From positions 1 through 64,000 of the forward strand of contig CALYRG010000003.1 of the NCBI GenBank assembly GCA_945482615.1: a stretch of DNA of 64,000 bases, in the 5' to 3' direction. Positions within the stretch are counted from its first letter, which is position 1; each line of letters starts with the position of its first letter. Below, piece by piece: positions 34,962 to 44,778 of this stretch. The position numbers and the translations under genes were made by a program. This stretch comes from an uncultured Clostridia bacterium. GTDB taxonomy: Bacteria > Bacillota > Clostridia > Oscillospirales > Oscillospiraceae. The notes beneath the pieces are model-generated. The model had not been told where the DNA came from. It saw nothing but the letters and a program-made list of their open reading frames with translations, and ran no database searches.

Positions 34962-35534
34962 CTATAGATCCTGAATGGGGCTGTTTTTCTGGAAATACGC
35001 CCGAATATAGGAAACAAAGGAAATCAACAGAAATACGCTGTCCACAACGGCGATGAGGGTGACTGCGGATCTTTCCAGGCCGGGCAGCAGCACCATAGCG
35101 ATCAGGCTGACGAACAGCACCGTGGTACACACCTTGCCTGCCATCAGCGCGCCGGGAAGCATCCGGCCCCGGCGCAGGTGGATGATACCCATCACGGCCT
35201 GGAACAGCTCTTTCACAACGAACAGCACCAGCACAGGCCGCAGCTCCGGGTGCTCCAGAGACAGACAGAAGGTCAGCACGAACTGGGTCAATTTGTCCGC
35301 AATGGGGTCCAGTATTTTGCCCAGAGTGGAGATCATATGGAACCGCCGGGCAATTTTGCCGTCAATAAGATCTGTCAGACAGGATATAGCGAGGATCAGA
35401 CCTGCGATCAGGAACTGGCGGCGTTCGGTAGCGCCCAGATAAATATGGGCATACACCGGAATGAGTGCCAGCCGGAACAGGCTGAGCAGATTGGGGATGG
35501 TAAATACTTCTTTTTTCCAGTCCTTGATGTGCAT
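34962..35534 (-). CDS. pgsA: CDP-alcohol phosphatidyltransferase family protein (PgsA-like)
   Basis: IPNLLSLFRLALIPVY ... LTDLIDGKIARRFHMISTLGKILDPIADKL (DGxxAR...GxxxDxxxD signature). Confidence 0.88.
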   Translation of the reverse strand: MHIKDWKKEVFTIPNLLSLFRLALIPVYAHIYLGATERRQFLIAGLILAISCLTDLIDGKIARRFHMISTLGKILDPIADKLTQFVLTFCLSLEHPELRPVLVLFVVKELFQAVMGIIHLRRGRMLPGALMAGKVCTTVLFVSLIAMVLLPGLERSAVTLIAVVDSVFLLISFVSYIRAYFQKNSPIQDL

Positions 35535-35715
35535 GGGCTTCCTCCATAGGGTGGGACATTTCTGTATGTTCCATATTATAGACCATCGGATTGTGTTAAT
35601 CAAGGGGAACTTGGTCGCGGATGTGCATGGGATCGATACGCTGTAAGGGGAGTATTGTCAGGCTTAACCGCCGTTAACCCTTTTTGAAACAGAAAAGCCG
35701 GATTTCATCAAACAA

Positions 35716-36249
35716 TTACGTTCTGTGTTTCCTTAAATTGGCAGCCAGCGGGTAATGCAGCGCCAGATGCTTCCAGGTCATCCGGTCCAGATTTCCGGTC
35801 ATAGGAAGATTAGACAGGGACTGGAAGGAGGACAGGGAATCCGCGGTGGCGGCGTCCAGGATGCCGCCGGTACCCGGCTGGCCAATGCTTCCGTAGACAA
35901 GGGCAAGCACGGTCAGCATTCCCTGAACCAGAGGAAGAATGTTGTGGGACTCTCCCTGGCGGATAACCTGGCCGGGCTCCAGAATCACGATCACCGGCTC
36001 GGCGGCAGCCTGCTCCACAAGAGCGGGCTCATATGCGGAAACGACCGCATCCCAGGTGGCCTGATCGGTGATTCCTGTGACAGGAATACCGTGCTGCCTC
36101 TGGAAGTTGGTAACAGCCCGGGTTGTCTCCGGGCCATAGATCCCATCGGGGATCAAAGGAAGGTATCGGTCATCGCTTTCCGCAAGTACCCGGAGCATGG
36201 TCTGTAAGCTCCGGATGGGCTGGCTGACAAAGGATTCTCCTGGTCTCAT
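35716..36249 (-). CDS. Peptidoglycan-binding domain protein
   Basis: PLIPDGIYGPETTRAVTNFQRQHGIPVTGITDQATWDAV (PG_binding_1). Confidence 0.85.
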   Translation of the reverse strand: MRPGESFVSQPIRSLQTMLRVLAESDDRYLPLIPDGIYGPETTRAVTNFQRQHGIPVTGITDQATWDAVVSAYEPALVEQAAAEPVIVILEPGQVIRQGESHNILPLVQGMLTVLALVYGSIGQPGTGGILDAATADSLSSFQSLSNLPMTGNLDRMTWKHLALHYPLAANLRKHRT

Positions 36250-37478
36250 CGAATCACCTCCTGCCTGACTGGGTCCTGATTTCCGGTACGAAGCTCGGTG
36301 CCGGGATATTGGGTCATGGTTCCGGTTCTGGAGTAGCGTGCTCTGGGCAGCGTGCCGCTGATGACTGCGCTGGTGTAGGGGAAGTGCTCCGGATCCCGGA
36401 GACTGGTGGTTTCAATCCCGGAGAACTGATCGTAGATGGCACCCCAGGTGTCGAAATTCACAATGCCTGTCTGGGGAAGCCCAAAGTAGCCTTGGGCTGC
36501 CAGCACGGCCTCTCTGGTGGCAGAGCCAAAGATACCGTCCACCACCGGGGCGGGGATCTGGGGGATGTAGGCCGCCAGCACCGACAGCATGTATTGCAGG
36601 TGCTCTACCTTGATGCCCCGGTCCCCCTGGCGGATGGGATTGGACAGGGCCCAGTCGATGGCATAGTATTTCTGCCCCTCACTGCGCAGCTCCGACAGGG
36701 AGGTGACGGCGGTGTAGTAGCGCACCAGAGCGTACCAGGTGGCTGGACCGACAACGCCGTCCGGGGCCAGGTTGAAAATCTCCTGGAAGGTTCGCACGGC
36801 GTTCTCTGTCTTCACTCCGTAGATTCCGTCTACCGGTGTGATTTTGGGTATAGCGGGGTAGTTCTGGGAGATTCGGTTCAGGGAGGATTGGACGACGACC
36901 ACGCTGGGGCCGGAAATCCCCCGGCGCAGGGGATATCCGGGATAGGAGGAGGTGATTCCCCGGATGGGAGCATTGTTCACCACCTCGATATTTCCATAGT
37001 AGCTGCGCAGAATTTCGATGGAGTTGTAGCCCTGCAGAGCCAGATTCTGACTTCCCCACTGGCTCAGCCCTTCACAGGTGGCGGTGGTGCCGTTGCAGAA
37101 TTTGGCGGCAAGGGGTTCCGCAAAGCCCGGACGGCGCAGATAGTCATTGAACAGCTCGTCGGCAATCCGGGCCACATTTTCAAAGTAGCTTCTCCCATTG
37201 ACAAAGAACTGGTCATAGGCGGTGGAATTGGTGATGTCAAAGTCATAGCCCCGGCTGCGGTAGAACTCGGTGTACACCCGATTCAGCGCGAAGGAAACGA
37301 TGGCCAGTATGTTGGCCCGGAGGGCGCTTTCCTCCCAGGTTGGGTAGATTTCGCTGGAGGCTACATTCTTTACGTAGTCCACAAAGGGAACAGTGACATT
37401 GGCTGCCGCGGAATTGGGCGGGCCCAGGTGGACGGTGATCTGCTGGGGAACGAAGGGAATAACCGATACGGTGGGCAT
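36246..37478 (-). CDS. SpoIID/LytB-like domain plus peptidoglycan-binding repeats
   Basis: VKNVASSEIYPTWEESALRANILAIVSFALNRVYTE...CEGLSQWGSQNLALQGYNSIEILRSYYG; two downstream DGIYG/DGIFG...TW PG-binding repeats. Confidence 0.8.
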   Translation of the reverse strand: MPTVSVIPFVPQQITVHLGPPNSAAANVTVPFVDYVKNVASSEIYPTWEESALRANILAIVSFALNRVYTEFYRSRGYDFDITNSTAYDQFFVNGRSYFENVARIADELFNDYLRRPGFAEPLAAKFCNGTTATCEGLSQWGSQNLALQGYNSIEILRSYYGNIEVVNNAPIRGITSSYPGYPLRRGISGPSVVVVQSSLNRISQNYPAIPKITPVDGIYGVKTENAVRTFQEIFNLAPDGVVGPATWYALVRYYTAVTSLSELRSEGQKYYAIDWALSNPIRQGDRGIKVEHLQYMLSVLAAYIPQIPAPVVDGIFGSATREAVLAAQGYFGLPQTGIVNFDTWGAIYDQFSGIETTSLRDPEHFPYTSAVISGTLPRARYSRTGTMTQYPGTELRTGNQDPVRQEVIR

Positions 37479-37488
37479 ACTTCACCTC

Positions 37489-37869
37489 CTAAAGGTTCTG
37501 AGGTGGCGTGTCGAAGACTTCGGCCTGACCAAAATAGTCCGGAAGCTCCGACAAAGGAACCAGTTCCAGCTCCTGCAAGGTCGTGACACCGGCAAAGACC
37601 TGAAGATTTTCCACTTCGATCTGCTCGTAGCCGGCTTTTCGGGCGTACAGATTCACAATGGAGAAGGGCCGCTCCGCCGGGTCCGGGGACTGGCTTTCGG
37701 ATCGTTCCGGAACCGGAATGGGAATGGGCGTGATCTTCCCGCTTCGGTCGGTCAGCCGCATGGCAATGGCAGTCCCATCGGTGGCTGTCACGACAATGGC
37801 GGTGTCCTTCAGAGGCAGTTGGGCCTCACTGGCGAATGCGCGTACCTGTATGTATCCGGTTGCCTGCAA
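37489..37869 (-). CDS. Carboxypeptidase-regulatory-like beta-domain protein, possible spore cortex/coat factor
   Basis: QATGYIQVRAFASEAQLPLKDTAIVVTATDGTAIAMRLTDRSGKI...; AAGGAG 9 nt before TTG at 37869; ATG alternative at 37908. Confidence 0.55.
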   Translation of the reverse strand: MQATGYIQVRAFASEAQLPLKDTAIVVTATDGTAIAMRLTDRSGKITPIPIPVPERSESQSPDPAERPFSIVNLYARKAGYEQIEVENLQVFAGVTTLQELELVPLSELPDYFGQAEVFDTPPQNL

Positions 37870-37976
37870 GCAAAACACTCCTTTCTGCTTTCGGATTATG
37901 GTATGCACAGGGCCGGGAGAATGTGAAAAGAACGCCCTCCGGGAGCCGGGAAGGGCGTTCGATATTCGGGGAACCG

Positions 37977-38408
37977 CTACAGAAAAGACTCCATCTGACG
38001 GATGTTGGCTGTTTCGCAGTCCAGAAGCTTCTGGGAAAGGATCTGAACCTGCTGGTCCTGATTGTCATAGCGGTGGATGTTTTTCAGGCTTTTGATCATG
38101 CCTCGGGTATTACCGAGGATCATCATGTCGGCGATTTTGGAGTCGCTGCCACGGCCTCCCAGCTTCATTCGTGCCGCCATGTCGGACATGAAGCGCACGG
38201 CGGGATCCAGCTCCCGTACCTCCCACCCCCGCTGGGAGGCAATGGCATGGGCCTCCGTCTCGATGGAATCATACTCCCGCAGCTGGGACTGCAGTGCTTT
38301 GCGCAGTCCGGGGCGCATGCTGGTGTCCAGAACACTGCGAATGCCGATCTGACCCATCTGGGTAGTTTTCAGTACAGAGGACAAAACTTCCTGACTGGTT
38401 TTCTTCAT
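37977..38408 (-). CDS. Unknown protein, helical (ferritin-like/coat-type composition)
   Basis: MKKTSQEVLSSVLKTTQMGQIGIRSVLDTSMRPGLRKALQSQLREYDSIETEAHAIAS. Confidence 0.6.
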   Translation of the reverse strand: MKKTSQEVLSSVLKTTQMGQIGIRSVLDTSMRPGLRKALQSQLREYDSIETEAHAIASQRGWEVRELDPAVRFMSDMAARMKLGGRGSDSKIADMMILGNTRGMIKSLKNIHRYDNQDQQVQILSQKLLDCETANIRQMESFL

Positions 38409-38538
38409 TTTTCCACAGTCCTTCCACGGCGCGGTACGGACCACACCTTTTTCACTTTTTGTGATCGATCATCAGGAGCAGTATGCACATTTTCTGCCGC
38501 TTCATGCATAGAATATGGGAACGAAAGGATGTGATCCT

Positions 38539-40353
38539 ATGTGCGCGATCAGCGGTGTCATTGCCTTGGATCTTTCGGAAGAGACTGCGATCCGGATGCT
38601 TAGGTCTATGCGTCGCCGGGGACCGGATGGAGAAGGAATTGTCCGCTCCGGAGAGGCGGTGCTGCTGCACACGAGGCTTGCCATTATCGACCCGGATGGC
38701 GGTGCACAGCCTATGCACCTGCACTGGCAGGAGGAAGATTACACGCTTGTCTACAATGGGGAGCTGTACAACACAGAGGAGGTTCGGGGAGAACTGGCAA
38801 GGCTGGGTCACCGGTTCCTCGGCTATTCCGACACAGAGGTGGTGCTCCATGCCTATGCCGAGTATGGAAAGGACTGCGTGGAGCATTTCAATGGAATTTT
38901 TGCCTTGGGCGTGTGGGAAAGCCGCCGCCGCCGGTTGTTTCTGGCCCGGGATCGGATCGGGGTGAAGCCTCTGTTCTATGCGCTGCCCGGGAAAGGGATG
39001 GTATTTGCCTCGGAAATCAAGACCATTCTGGCAAGCACCCTTGTCAAGCCCATGCTGGGACAGGAGGGAGCGGCGCAGATCGTCCTTCTGGGGCCGGGCA
39101 GACTTCCGGGCAGCGGTGTGCTGGAAGGGATTTTTGAATTGGAGCCGGGATGCCGGGGATTTTTTGCAAATGGGACACTTACATTGGAGCGATACTGGCG
39201 TCTGACCGACAGGGAGCACCGACAGAGTCTTTCCGATACGGTAGATAGCGTCCGCCAGCTGGTGCAGGACGCCATCCGGCGGCAAATGGTATCGGATGTG
39301 CCCATCGGAACCTTCCTGTCCGGAGGACTGGATTCCAGCATCATCACCGCCGTGTGCGCCGGGGAACTGGAAAAGCGGGGCCAGTGTCTGCAAACCTTTT
39401 CCGTGGACTACGAAAACAATGACCGGTTCTTTACTGCCAGCAAATTCCAGCCCAACTCTGACGGCAGCTTTATCCGGCTGATGCTGGAAGCAATTCCCAC
39501 CGATCATCACTGGACGCTGCTCACAGCGGAAAACCTGGCGGATGAACTGGAGAATGCCACCATAGCGAGGGATTTGCCGGGAATGGCGGACGTGGATTTT
39601 TCCTTGCTGGCCTTCTGCCGGAGGATACGGAACAGCGTAAAGGTTGCCCTGTCCGGGGAGTGCGCCGATGAGATTTTCGGTGGATATCCCTGGTATCGGG
39701 ATCCGGAGGTAAGAGAGCGGGCGGGCTTCCCCTGGGCACAGAATACGCTTGACAGGGCTTCCATGCTGACCCCGGCGGTAAAGGTGGATGCCGAGGAATT
39801 TGTCATGGATGCCTACAACCAGACCTGCCGGGAAAGCGACATTCTCCCGGATACACCGCCTCTGGAGACGCGGATGAAGCAGATGGTCAATCTGAATTTC
39901 CGGTGGTTTATGCAGACGCTGCTGGACAGGAAGGACCGAATGAGCATGTACTGTGGTCTCGAGGTGCGGGTGCCCTTCTGCGACTGGCGGATTGCGGAGT
40001 ATTTGTACGGTGTGCCATGGGCATATAAGGATCTGGAGGGCCGGGAAAAGGGACTGCTGCGCAAAGCTGTGGAAGGGCTCCTGCCTCGGGCGGTGCTGGA
40101 ACGGAAAAAGAGTCCATACCCCAAGACCTTCGACCCCCGATATGAGCATTTGATGCAGGAGCGGTTGGCGGTACTTCTGAAGCAGGACGCACCGCTGTGG
40201 CAGTTGGTTCGGAAGGAACAGGTGAAAGCGGTGCTGGAACAGCAAACACCGTGGCCCTGGTACGGCCAGCTTATGCGCAGACCCCAGACGATGGCTTATC
40301 TGCTGCAGGTCAATTTCTGGCTGGACCGATATGGGATAAAAATGCTGTTTTAG
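38539..40353 (+). CDS. asnB: Asparagine synthase (glutamine-hydrolysing)
   Basis: MCAISGVIA N-terminal Cys nucleophile, RRGPDGEG, LSGGLDSSIITAV. Confidence 0.96.
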   Translation: MCAISGVIALDLSEETAIRMLRSMRRRGPDGEGIVRSGEAVLLHTRLAIIDPDGGAQPMHLHWQEEDYTLVYNGELYNTEEVRGELARLGHRFLGYSDTEVVLHAYAEYGKDCVEHFNGIFALGVWESRRRRLFLARDRIGVKPLFYALPGKGMVFASEIKTILASTLVKPMLGQEGAAQIVLLGPGRLPGSGVLEGIFELEPGCRGFFANGTLTLERYWRLTDREHRQSLSDTVDSVRQLVQDAIRRQMVSDVPIGTFLSGGLDSSIITAVCAGELEKRGQCLQTFSVDYENNDRFFTASKFQPNSDGSFIRLMLEAIPTDHHWTLLTAENLADELENATIARDLPGMADVDFSLLAFCRRIRNSVKVALSGECADEIFGGYPWYRDPEVRERAGFPWAQNTLDRASMLTPAVKVDAEEFVMDAYNQTCRESDILPDTPPLETRMKQMVNLNFRWFMQTLLDRKDRMSMYCGLEVRVPFCDWRIAEYLYGVPWAYKDLEGREKGLLRKAVEGLLPRAVLERKKSPYPKTFDPRYEHLMQERLAVLLKQDAPLWQLVRKEQVKAVLEQQTPWPWYGQLMRRPQTMAYLLQVNFWLDRYGIKMLF

Positions 40354-40426
40354 CGGATTGACGCATAAATTGAACTGTGGTATAATTTTTGGGAATTGAG
40401 GAATCAAATAGAAAAGGAGATTATGG

Positions 40427-41839
40427 ATGCGTAAAACAAAGATTATCTGCACCATTGGCCCTGCCAGCGAGAACGAAGAGACTCTTACCCAAATGTGTCT
40501 GGCAGGCATGAACGTTGCCCGATTGAATTTCTCCCACGGAACCTATCCGGAGCACGAAAAGAAAATTGAACTGATTAAGCGTGTTCGCCAGAAGCTGGGT
40601 CTGCCCATCGCCATCATGCTGGATACCAAGGGCCCGGAGTACCGGATTCGCACCTTTGCTGCAGGAAAGGTCACCGTGGCAGAGGGCGATGATTTTACCT
40701 TTACCACCCGGGAGGTGGAAGGCAACGAGCATCTGGTGGGCGTGAACTATAAAAATCTGAACATGGACCTGAAGCCCGGCGATACGGTTACCGTGAACAA
40801 CGGCATGGTGAAGTTCCGGGTGGAGCGCATTGAGGATACGGAAATCCACTGCGTCTGTCTGGTGGGCGGTGTCCTGAGCAACCGTAAGAGTATGTCCTTC
40901 CCCAATAAGGTCATGTCCGGCCCGTATCTGAGTGAGCAGGATAAGTCCGACATTCTCTTCGGCATTGCCCATGGGGTGGACTTTATCGCAGCCTCTTTTG
41001 TGTCCGCCAAGCAGGATGTGCTGGATATCCAGAAGCTTCTGGATGAGAACGGCGGCAGTGATATTGAAATCGTGGCCAAGATCGAGAACCGTTCCGGCGT
41101 GGATAATGTGGAGGAGATTTGTTCTGCCTGCAGCGGTATTATGATCGCCCGGGGTGATCTGGGTGTGGAGATCCCCTTCGTGGAGGTCCCCTCCGTCCAG
41201 AAAAAGCTGACCCGGATCTGCCGCATGATGGGCAAGCGGGTGATTACCGCCACCGAGATGCTGGAATCCATGATCTATAATCCCCGGCCCACCCGGGCGG
41301 AGATTTCCGACGTTGCCAATGCTGTCTATGACGGCACCTCCTGCGTGATGCTCTCCGGAGAGTCCGCTGCGGGCAAGTACCCGGTGGAGGCTGTCCGGGC
41401 GATGGCAAGCATCGCTGAGTATACCGAACAGCACACCAGCTACAAGGAGCACTTCCTGTCTACGGCCCATACCGGAAAGAATAACCTGGACTGCATCTCC
41501 CACGCAGTGTGCGCCATGGCTCTGGATGTAAACGCCAAGGGTATTGTGGTCTGCTCCACCTCCGGCCGGACGGCAATGCTGGTCAGCCGCTTCCGTACGC
41601 CGGTGGATATCATTGGCATGACGACCAATGTCAAGGTCTGGCGCCGCCTGTCCATGAGCTGGGGTGTGATCCCGGTGATGGCAGACCAGTTACCCAGCAT
41701 GGAGGTCATGTTCTACTACGCAAAGAACAAAGCCATTCAGACGCTGGGACTGCAGCCGGGGGACAATGTCCTGCTCACCGGCGGCCCGGTGAACGGCCTG
41801 ACCGGCAACACCAATACAATTAAAATCGAGACAGTATAA
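40427..41839 (+). CDS. pyk: Pyruvate kinase
   Basis: MRKTKIICTIGPASENEE, MIARGDLGVEIPFVEVPSVQK, RPTRAEISDVANAVYDGTSCVMLSGESAAGKYPVEAV. Confidence 0.97.
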   Translation: MRKTKIICTIGPASENEETLTQMCLAGMNVARLNFSHGTYPEHEKKIELIKRVRQKLGLPIAIMLDTKGPEYRIRTFAAGKVTVAEGDDFTFTTREVEGNEHLVGVNYKNLNMDLKPGDTVTVNNGMVKFRVERIEDTEIHCVCLVGGVLSNRKSMSFPNKVMSGPYLSEQDKSDILFGIAHGVDFIAASFVSAKQDVLDIQKLLDENGGSDIEIVAKIENRSGVDNVEEICSACSGIMIARGDLGVEIPFVEVPSVQKKLTRICRMMGKRVITATEMLESMIYNPRPTRAEISDVANAVYDGTSCVMLSGESAAGKYPVEAVRAMASIAEYTEQHTSYKEHFLSTAHTGKNNLDCISHAVCAMALDVNAKGIVVCSTSGRTAMLVSRFRTPVDIIGMTTNVKVWRRLSMSWGVIPVMADQLPSMEVMFYYAKNKAIQTLGLQPGDNVLLTGGPVNGLTGNTNTIKIETV

Positions 41840-41844
41840 TAAAT

Positions 41845-41873
41845 ACCGCCACCGGGAAACCGGTGGCGGCGCT
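41845..41873. terminator. Terminator between convergent genes
   Basis: CCGCCACCGG-GAAA-CCGGTGGCGG. Confidence 0.8.
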
Positions 41874-41875
41874 GT

Positions 41876-42742
41876 TTACTGGATGTGCGTATGGTTGTTG
41901 ATGTGATCCTGGCAGTAGCAGTAGTAGCCTTTGCACCGGGAGCAGTACCGGAACTCCAGCTCCGGATCGGAGACATCCGTTCTGCCGCAGACCGTGCAGC
42001 GGTGGGTATAGGCGGCCTTCTGGGGTTGGGGCGACGACTGCGCTGCCTGGGGACGGAAGGGAATGACCGTTGGCCCCTGGGGCTTTTTGCGGAACAGCCC
42101 CATGAGCTTCATGCGCCACTTCATGGGAATCACATTCAGAACATCCTCGCCGAAGAACAGGAAATAGTTGGCAAGGGAAATAACAGCGAACAGGTTGTAG
42201 GGGAAAGGGTAGAGCAGAAGGTTCATCAGAACGATTACAAGATCCAGCAATGCAAAGATCCATGCCTTTACCGGGATTATGAACATCAGCAGGAACGTGG
42301 CATCAGGGTACATGGTGGCATAGCCAAGGAACAGGCTGGTGTTCAGGTAGGCCACGCTGGCACTGCCGCCGAACAGCATGCAGTAGATATCCATCATGAC
42401 AATGCCGGTCAGATAAAACAGGTTAAAGCGCAGAGTGCCCCAGACATTTTCCATGGCTCTGCCGATGGAGTAGTAGCAGAACAGGGAAACTGCCATCAGC
42501 AGCAGATTGTCTACCCGATAGGTCAGGGGATAGGTCAGCAGCCGCCAGACCTGTCCCTGGAGAATCAGTGTCCGGTCAAAGTACAGAAGACTGTACAGAA
42601 GGGGATTGCCCAGAATGTCGCTCATGACATACACCACGGCGGTGCCCAGGACAATGTAGAGCATCAGATTGGGGATTCCCTTGTCCCGGTTTCGGAAGCA
42701 AAAAAGATTGAATTGTTTGCGAAGTTTTTTCAAGAGTCTCAA
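41876..42742 (-). CDS. Rhomboid-like membrane protein with C-terminal Cys/His zinc-binding tail
   Basis: 6+ TM, rhomboid-like L1 region; tail HRCTVCGRTDVSDPELEFRYCSRCKGYYCYCQDHINNHTHIQ. Confidence 0.65.
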   Translation of the reverse strand: MRLLKKLRKQFNLFCFRNRDKGIPNLMLYIVLGTAVVYVMSDILGNPLLYSLLYFDRTLILQGQVWRLLTYPLTYRVDNLLLMAVSLFCYYSIGRAMENVWGTLRFNLFYLTGIVMMDIYCMLFGGSASVAYLNTSLFLGYATMYPDATFLLMFIIPVKAWIFALLDLVIVLMNLLLYPFPYNLFAVISLANYFLFFGEDVLNVIPMKWRMKLMGLFRKKPQGPTVIPFRPQAAQSSPQPQKAAYTHRCTVCGRTDVSDPELEFRYCSRCKGYYCYCQDHINNHTHIQ

Positions 42743-42930
42743 CTCCTCGTTTTCATTGGTAGTATTTTATCAGTCCCCAGCGAAAAAGTCTATAGCGGAA
42801 ATGTAAATTATCCTGGCGAAACGGAGCAAAAACAAAATTGCGTCTCCACTGCCGCAGTTGAAAGGACGGATTTGAAAAAAATATTGACAAATTCCAAAAG
42901 TATGATACCATACACTCAATTGCATACACA

Positions 42931-43023
42931 GCCTTATCAAGAGCGGTGGAGGGAACGGCCCGATGAAACCCGGCAACCTGTTAATTCAAGGTGCCAAATC
43001 CGGCGGCAGACGAAAGATGAGGA
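42931..43023 (+). promoter_or_regulatory. SAM-I riboswitch (S-box) upstream of metK
   Basis: CTTATCAAGAGCGGTGGAGGGAACGGCCCGATGAAACCCGGCAACC...GGTGCCAAATCCGGC...AGATGAG, followed by hairpin + T-run (43032-43069). Confidence 0.96.
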
Positions 43024-43087
43024 TTCGATACAGCACACATCGGGTCTTCGGTGTGTGCAAAATTTTTTGTAGAGAAAAGGAACGAAA

Positions 43088-44221
43088 ATGGAAAAAAGAC
43101 TCTTTACCTCTGAATGTGTTACGGAAGGACATCCTGATAAGGTGGCCGACGCCATCTCTGATGCCATCCTGGACGAATGCCTGCGACAGGACCCCGGCTC
43201 CCGGGTGGCCTGTGAGACCATGGTCTCCACCGATCTGTGCATTATCTGCGGAGAAATCACCACCAAGGCAAGGGTAAACTATGAGCAGATTGCCAGAAGC
43301 ACCGTCCGCCGCATCGGCTACACCCGCCCGGAGGACGGCTTCTGCGCCGATACCATGGAGGTTATCTGCCGGGTGCATACCCAGTCGGCAGACATCGCCA
43401 TGGGCACCAATGATGAGGCAGGCGGCGCGGGAGACCAGGGCATGATGTTCGGCGGCGCCTGTGACCAGACACCGGAGTGCATGCCCCTGCCAGCCGCTCT
43501 GAGCCGGGCTCTGTGCCGCCGTTTGACCGAATGCGTCCGGGAAAACCCGCTCCTGCGTCCCGACGGAAAGACCCAGGTCACTGTCTCCTACGATGAAAAC
43601 AACCAGGTCTTAGGCGTCGAGGCTGTGGTGGTGTCTGTGATGCACAGCGCCGGATTCCCTATGGAGGAGCTTCGCGCTTACATCCGCCGGGAGGTCATTG
43701 CCCCGGTGCTGAGCGCCTACGGCTTCCGTCTGAATCAGGTGCCGGCTGTTCACATCAACCCCACCGGAAACTTTGTCATCGGCGGCCCCAACGGTGACAC
43801 AGGGCTCACCGGACGGAAGATCATTGTGGACACCTACGGCGGCTGGTTCTCCCACGGCGGCGGCGCCTTCTCCGGTAAGGACCCCACCAAGGTGGACCGC
43901 AGTGCTGCCTACATGGCCCGGTATATGGCAAAGAATCTGGTAGCTGCGGGCCTGGCAAAGCAGGTTCAGGTGCAGCTTGCCTACGCCATCGGCGTGGCGG
44001 AGCCGGTCTCCCTTCGGGTGGACAGCAATGGAACCGGCGTGATCCCTGACGAGGAAATGACGGCGCTTCTGCGCCGGGACTGCGACCTGACTCCAGCGGG
44101 CATTATCCGCACCCTGGGTCTGCGCCGTCCCATCTACAGCGCCACTGCTTCTCAGGGGCATTTCGGCATGGAAGACAGGCCCTGGGAGAGAACCGATCTT
44201 GCCGAAAAGTGGAAGTGCTAA
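43088..44221 (+). CDS. metK: S-adenosylmethionine synthetase
   Basis: TSECVTEGHPDKVADAISDAILD, GAGDQGMMFGGA, GGWFSHGGGAFSGKDPTKVDRSAAYMARY. Confidence 0.98.
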   Translation: MEKRLFTSECVTEGHPDKVADAISDAILDECLRQDPGSRVACETMVSTDLCIICGEITTKARVNYEQIARSTVRRIGYTRPEDGFCADTMEVICRVHTQSADIAMGTNDEAGGAGDQGMMFGGACDQTPECMPLPAALSRALCRRLTECVRENPLLRPDGKTQVTVSYDENNQVLGVEAVVVSVMHSAGFPMEELRAYIRREVIAPVLSAYGFRLNQVPAVHINPTGNFVIGGPNGDTGLTGRKIIVDTYGGWFSHGGGAFSGKDPTKVDRSAAYMARYMAKNLVAAGLAKQVQVQLAYAIGVAEPVSLRVDSNGTGVIPDEEMTALLRRDCDLTPAGIIRTLGLRRPIYSATASQGHFGMEDRPWERTDLAEKWKC

Positions 44222-44778
44222 AATAAGATTGGCTGAATCTGCCGCCCTTCCAGGGCGGCTTTCAGCGTCTGGGGGATTTTTTCAAAGTCAGCCACCATGC
44301 TGGTGGGCTTGTTGGCTGGGTCATCCTGGCCGAAGGGGACAAAATAGCAGTGCTTCCGGTTGAGAAGACTTCCGATATTTGCTGCAGCTCCGGACAGGGC
44401 ATCGTTGGTGGATACGGCGATGACCACCGGGCGGCCATTGCGCAGATGGCTTTTTGCTGCCATGGTCACGGATGTGTCAGCGATCCCGTGGGCGAGCTTT
44501 GCCAGCGTGTTTCCGGTGCAGGGGGCGATGAGCAGAATATCCAGAAGCTTCCTGGGACCGATGGGCTCCGCCTGCGGGATGGTGGTAATGGCCTCCCGTC
44601 CGCAGAGCCTTTTCACCGTTTCCAGATGCTCCCGGGCGGTTCCGAACCGGCTGTCCGTGGAGGCAGAGATTCCGGAAAGGATGGGAACAATATCGTACTC
44701 CCGGCGAAGAGCTTCCATCACGGGGAATACTTTGGAATATGTACAGAAGGAGCCGCACATGGCAAAGCCGAGGGTCAT
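44218..44778 (-). CDS. spoVFB: Dipicolinate synthase subunit B
   Basis: MTLGFAMCGSFCTYSKVFPVMEAL..., LLIAPCTGNTLAKLAHGIADTSVTMAAKSHLRN. Confidence 0.95.
   Translation of the reverse strand: MTLGFAMCGSFCTYSKVFPVMEALRREYDIVPILSGISASTDSRFGTAREHLETVKRLCGREAITTIPQAEPIGPRKLLDILLIAPCTGNTLAKLAHGIADTSVTMAAKSHLRNGRPVVIAVSTNDALSGAAANIGSLLNRKHCYFVPFGQDDPANKPTSMVADFEKIPQTLKAALEGRQIQPILF

Noticed and set aside
38452-40509. 685-aa minus ORF opposite asnB
   Set aside because: Shadow ORF of asnB with no motifs.
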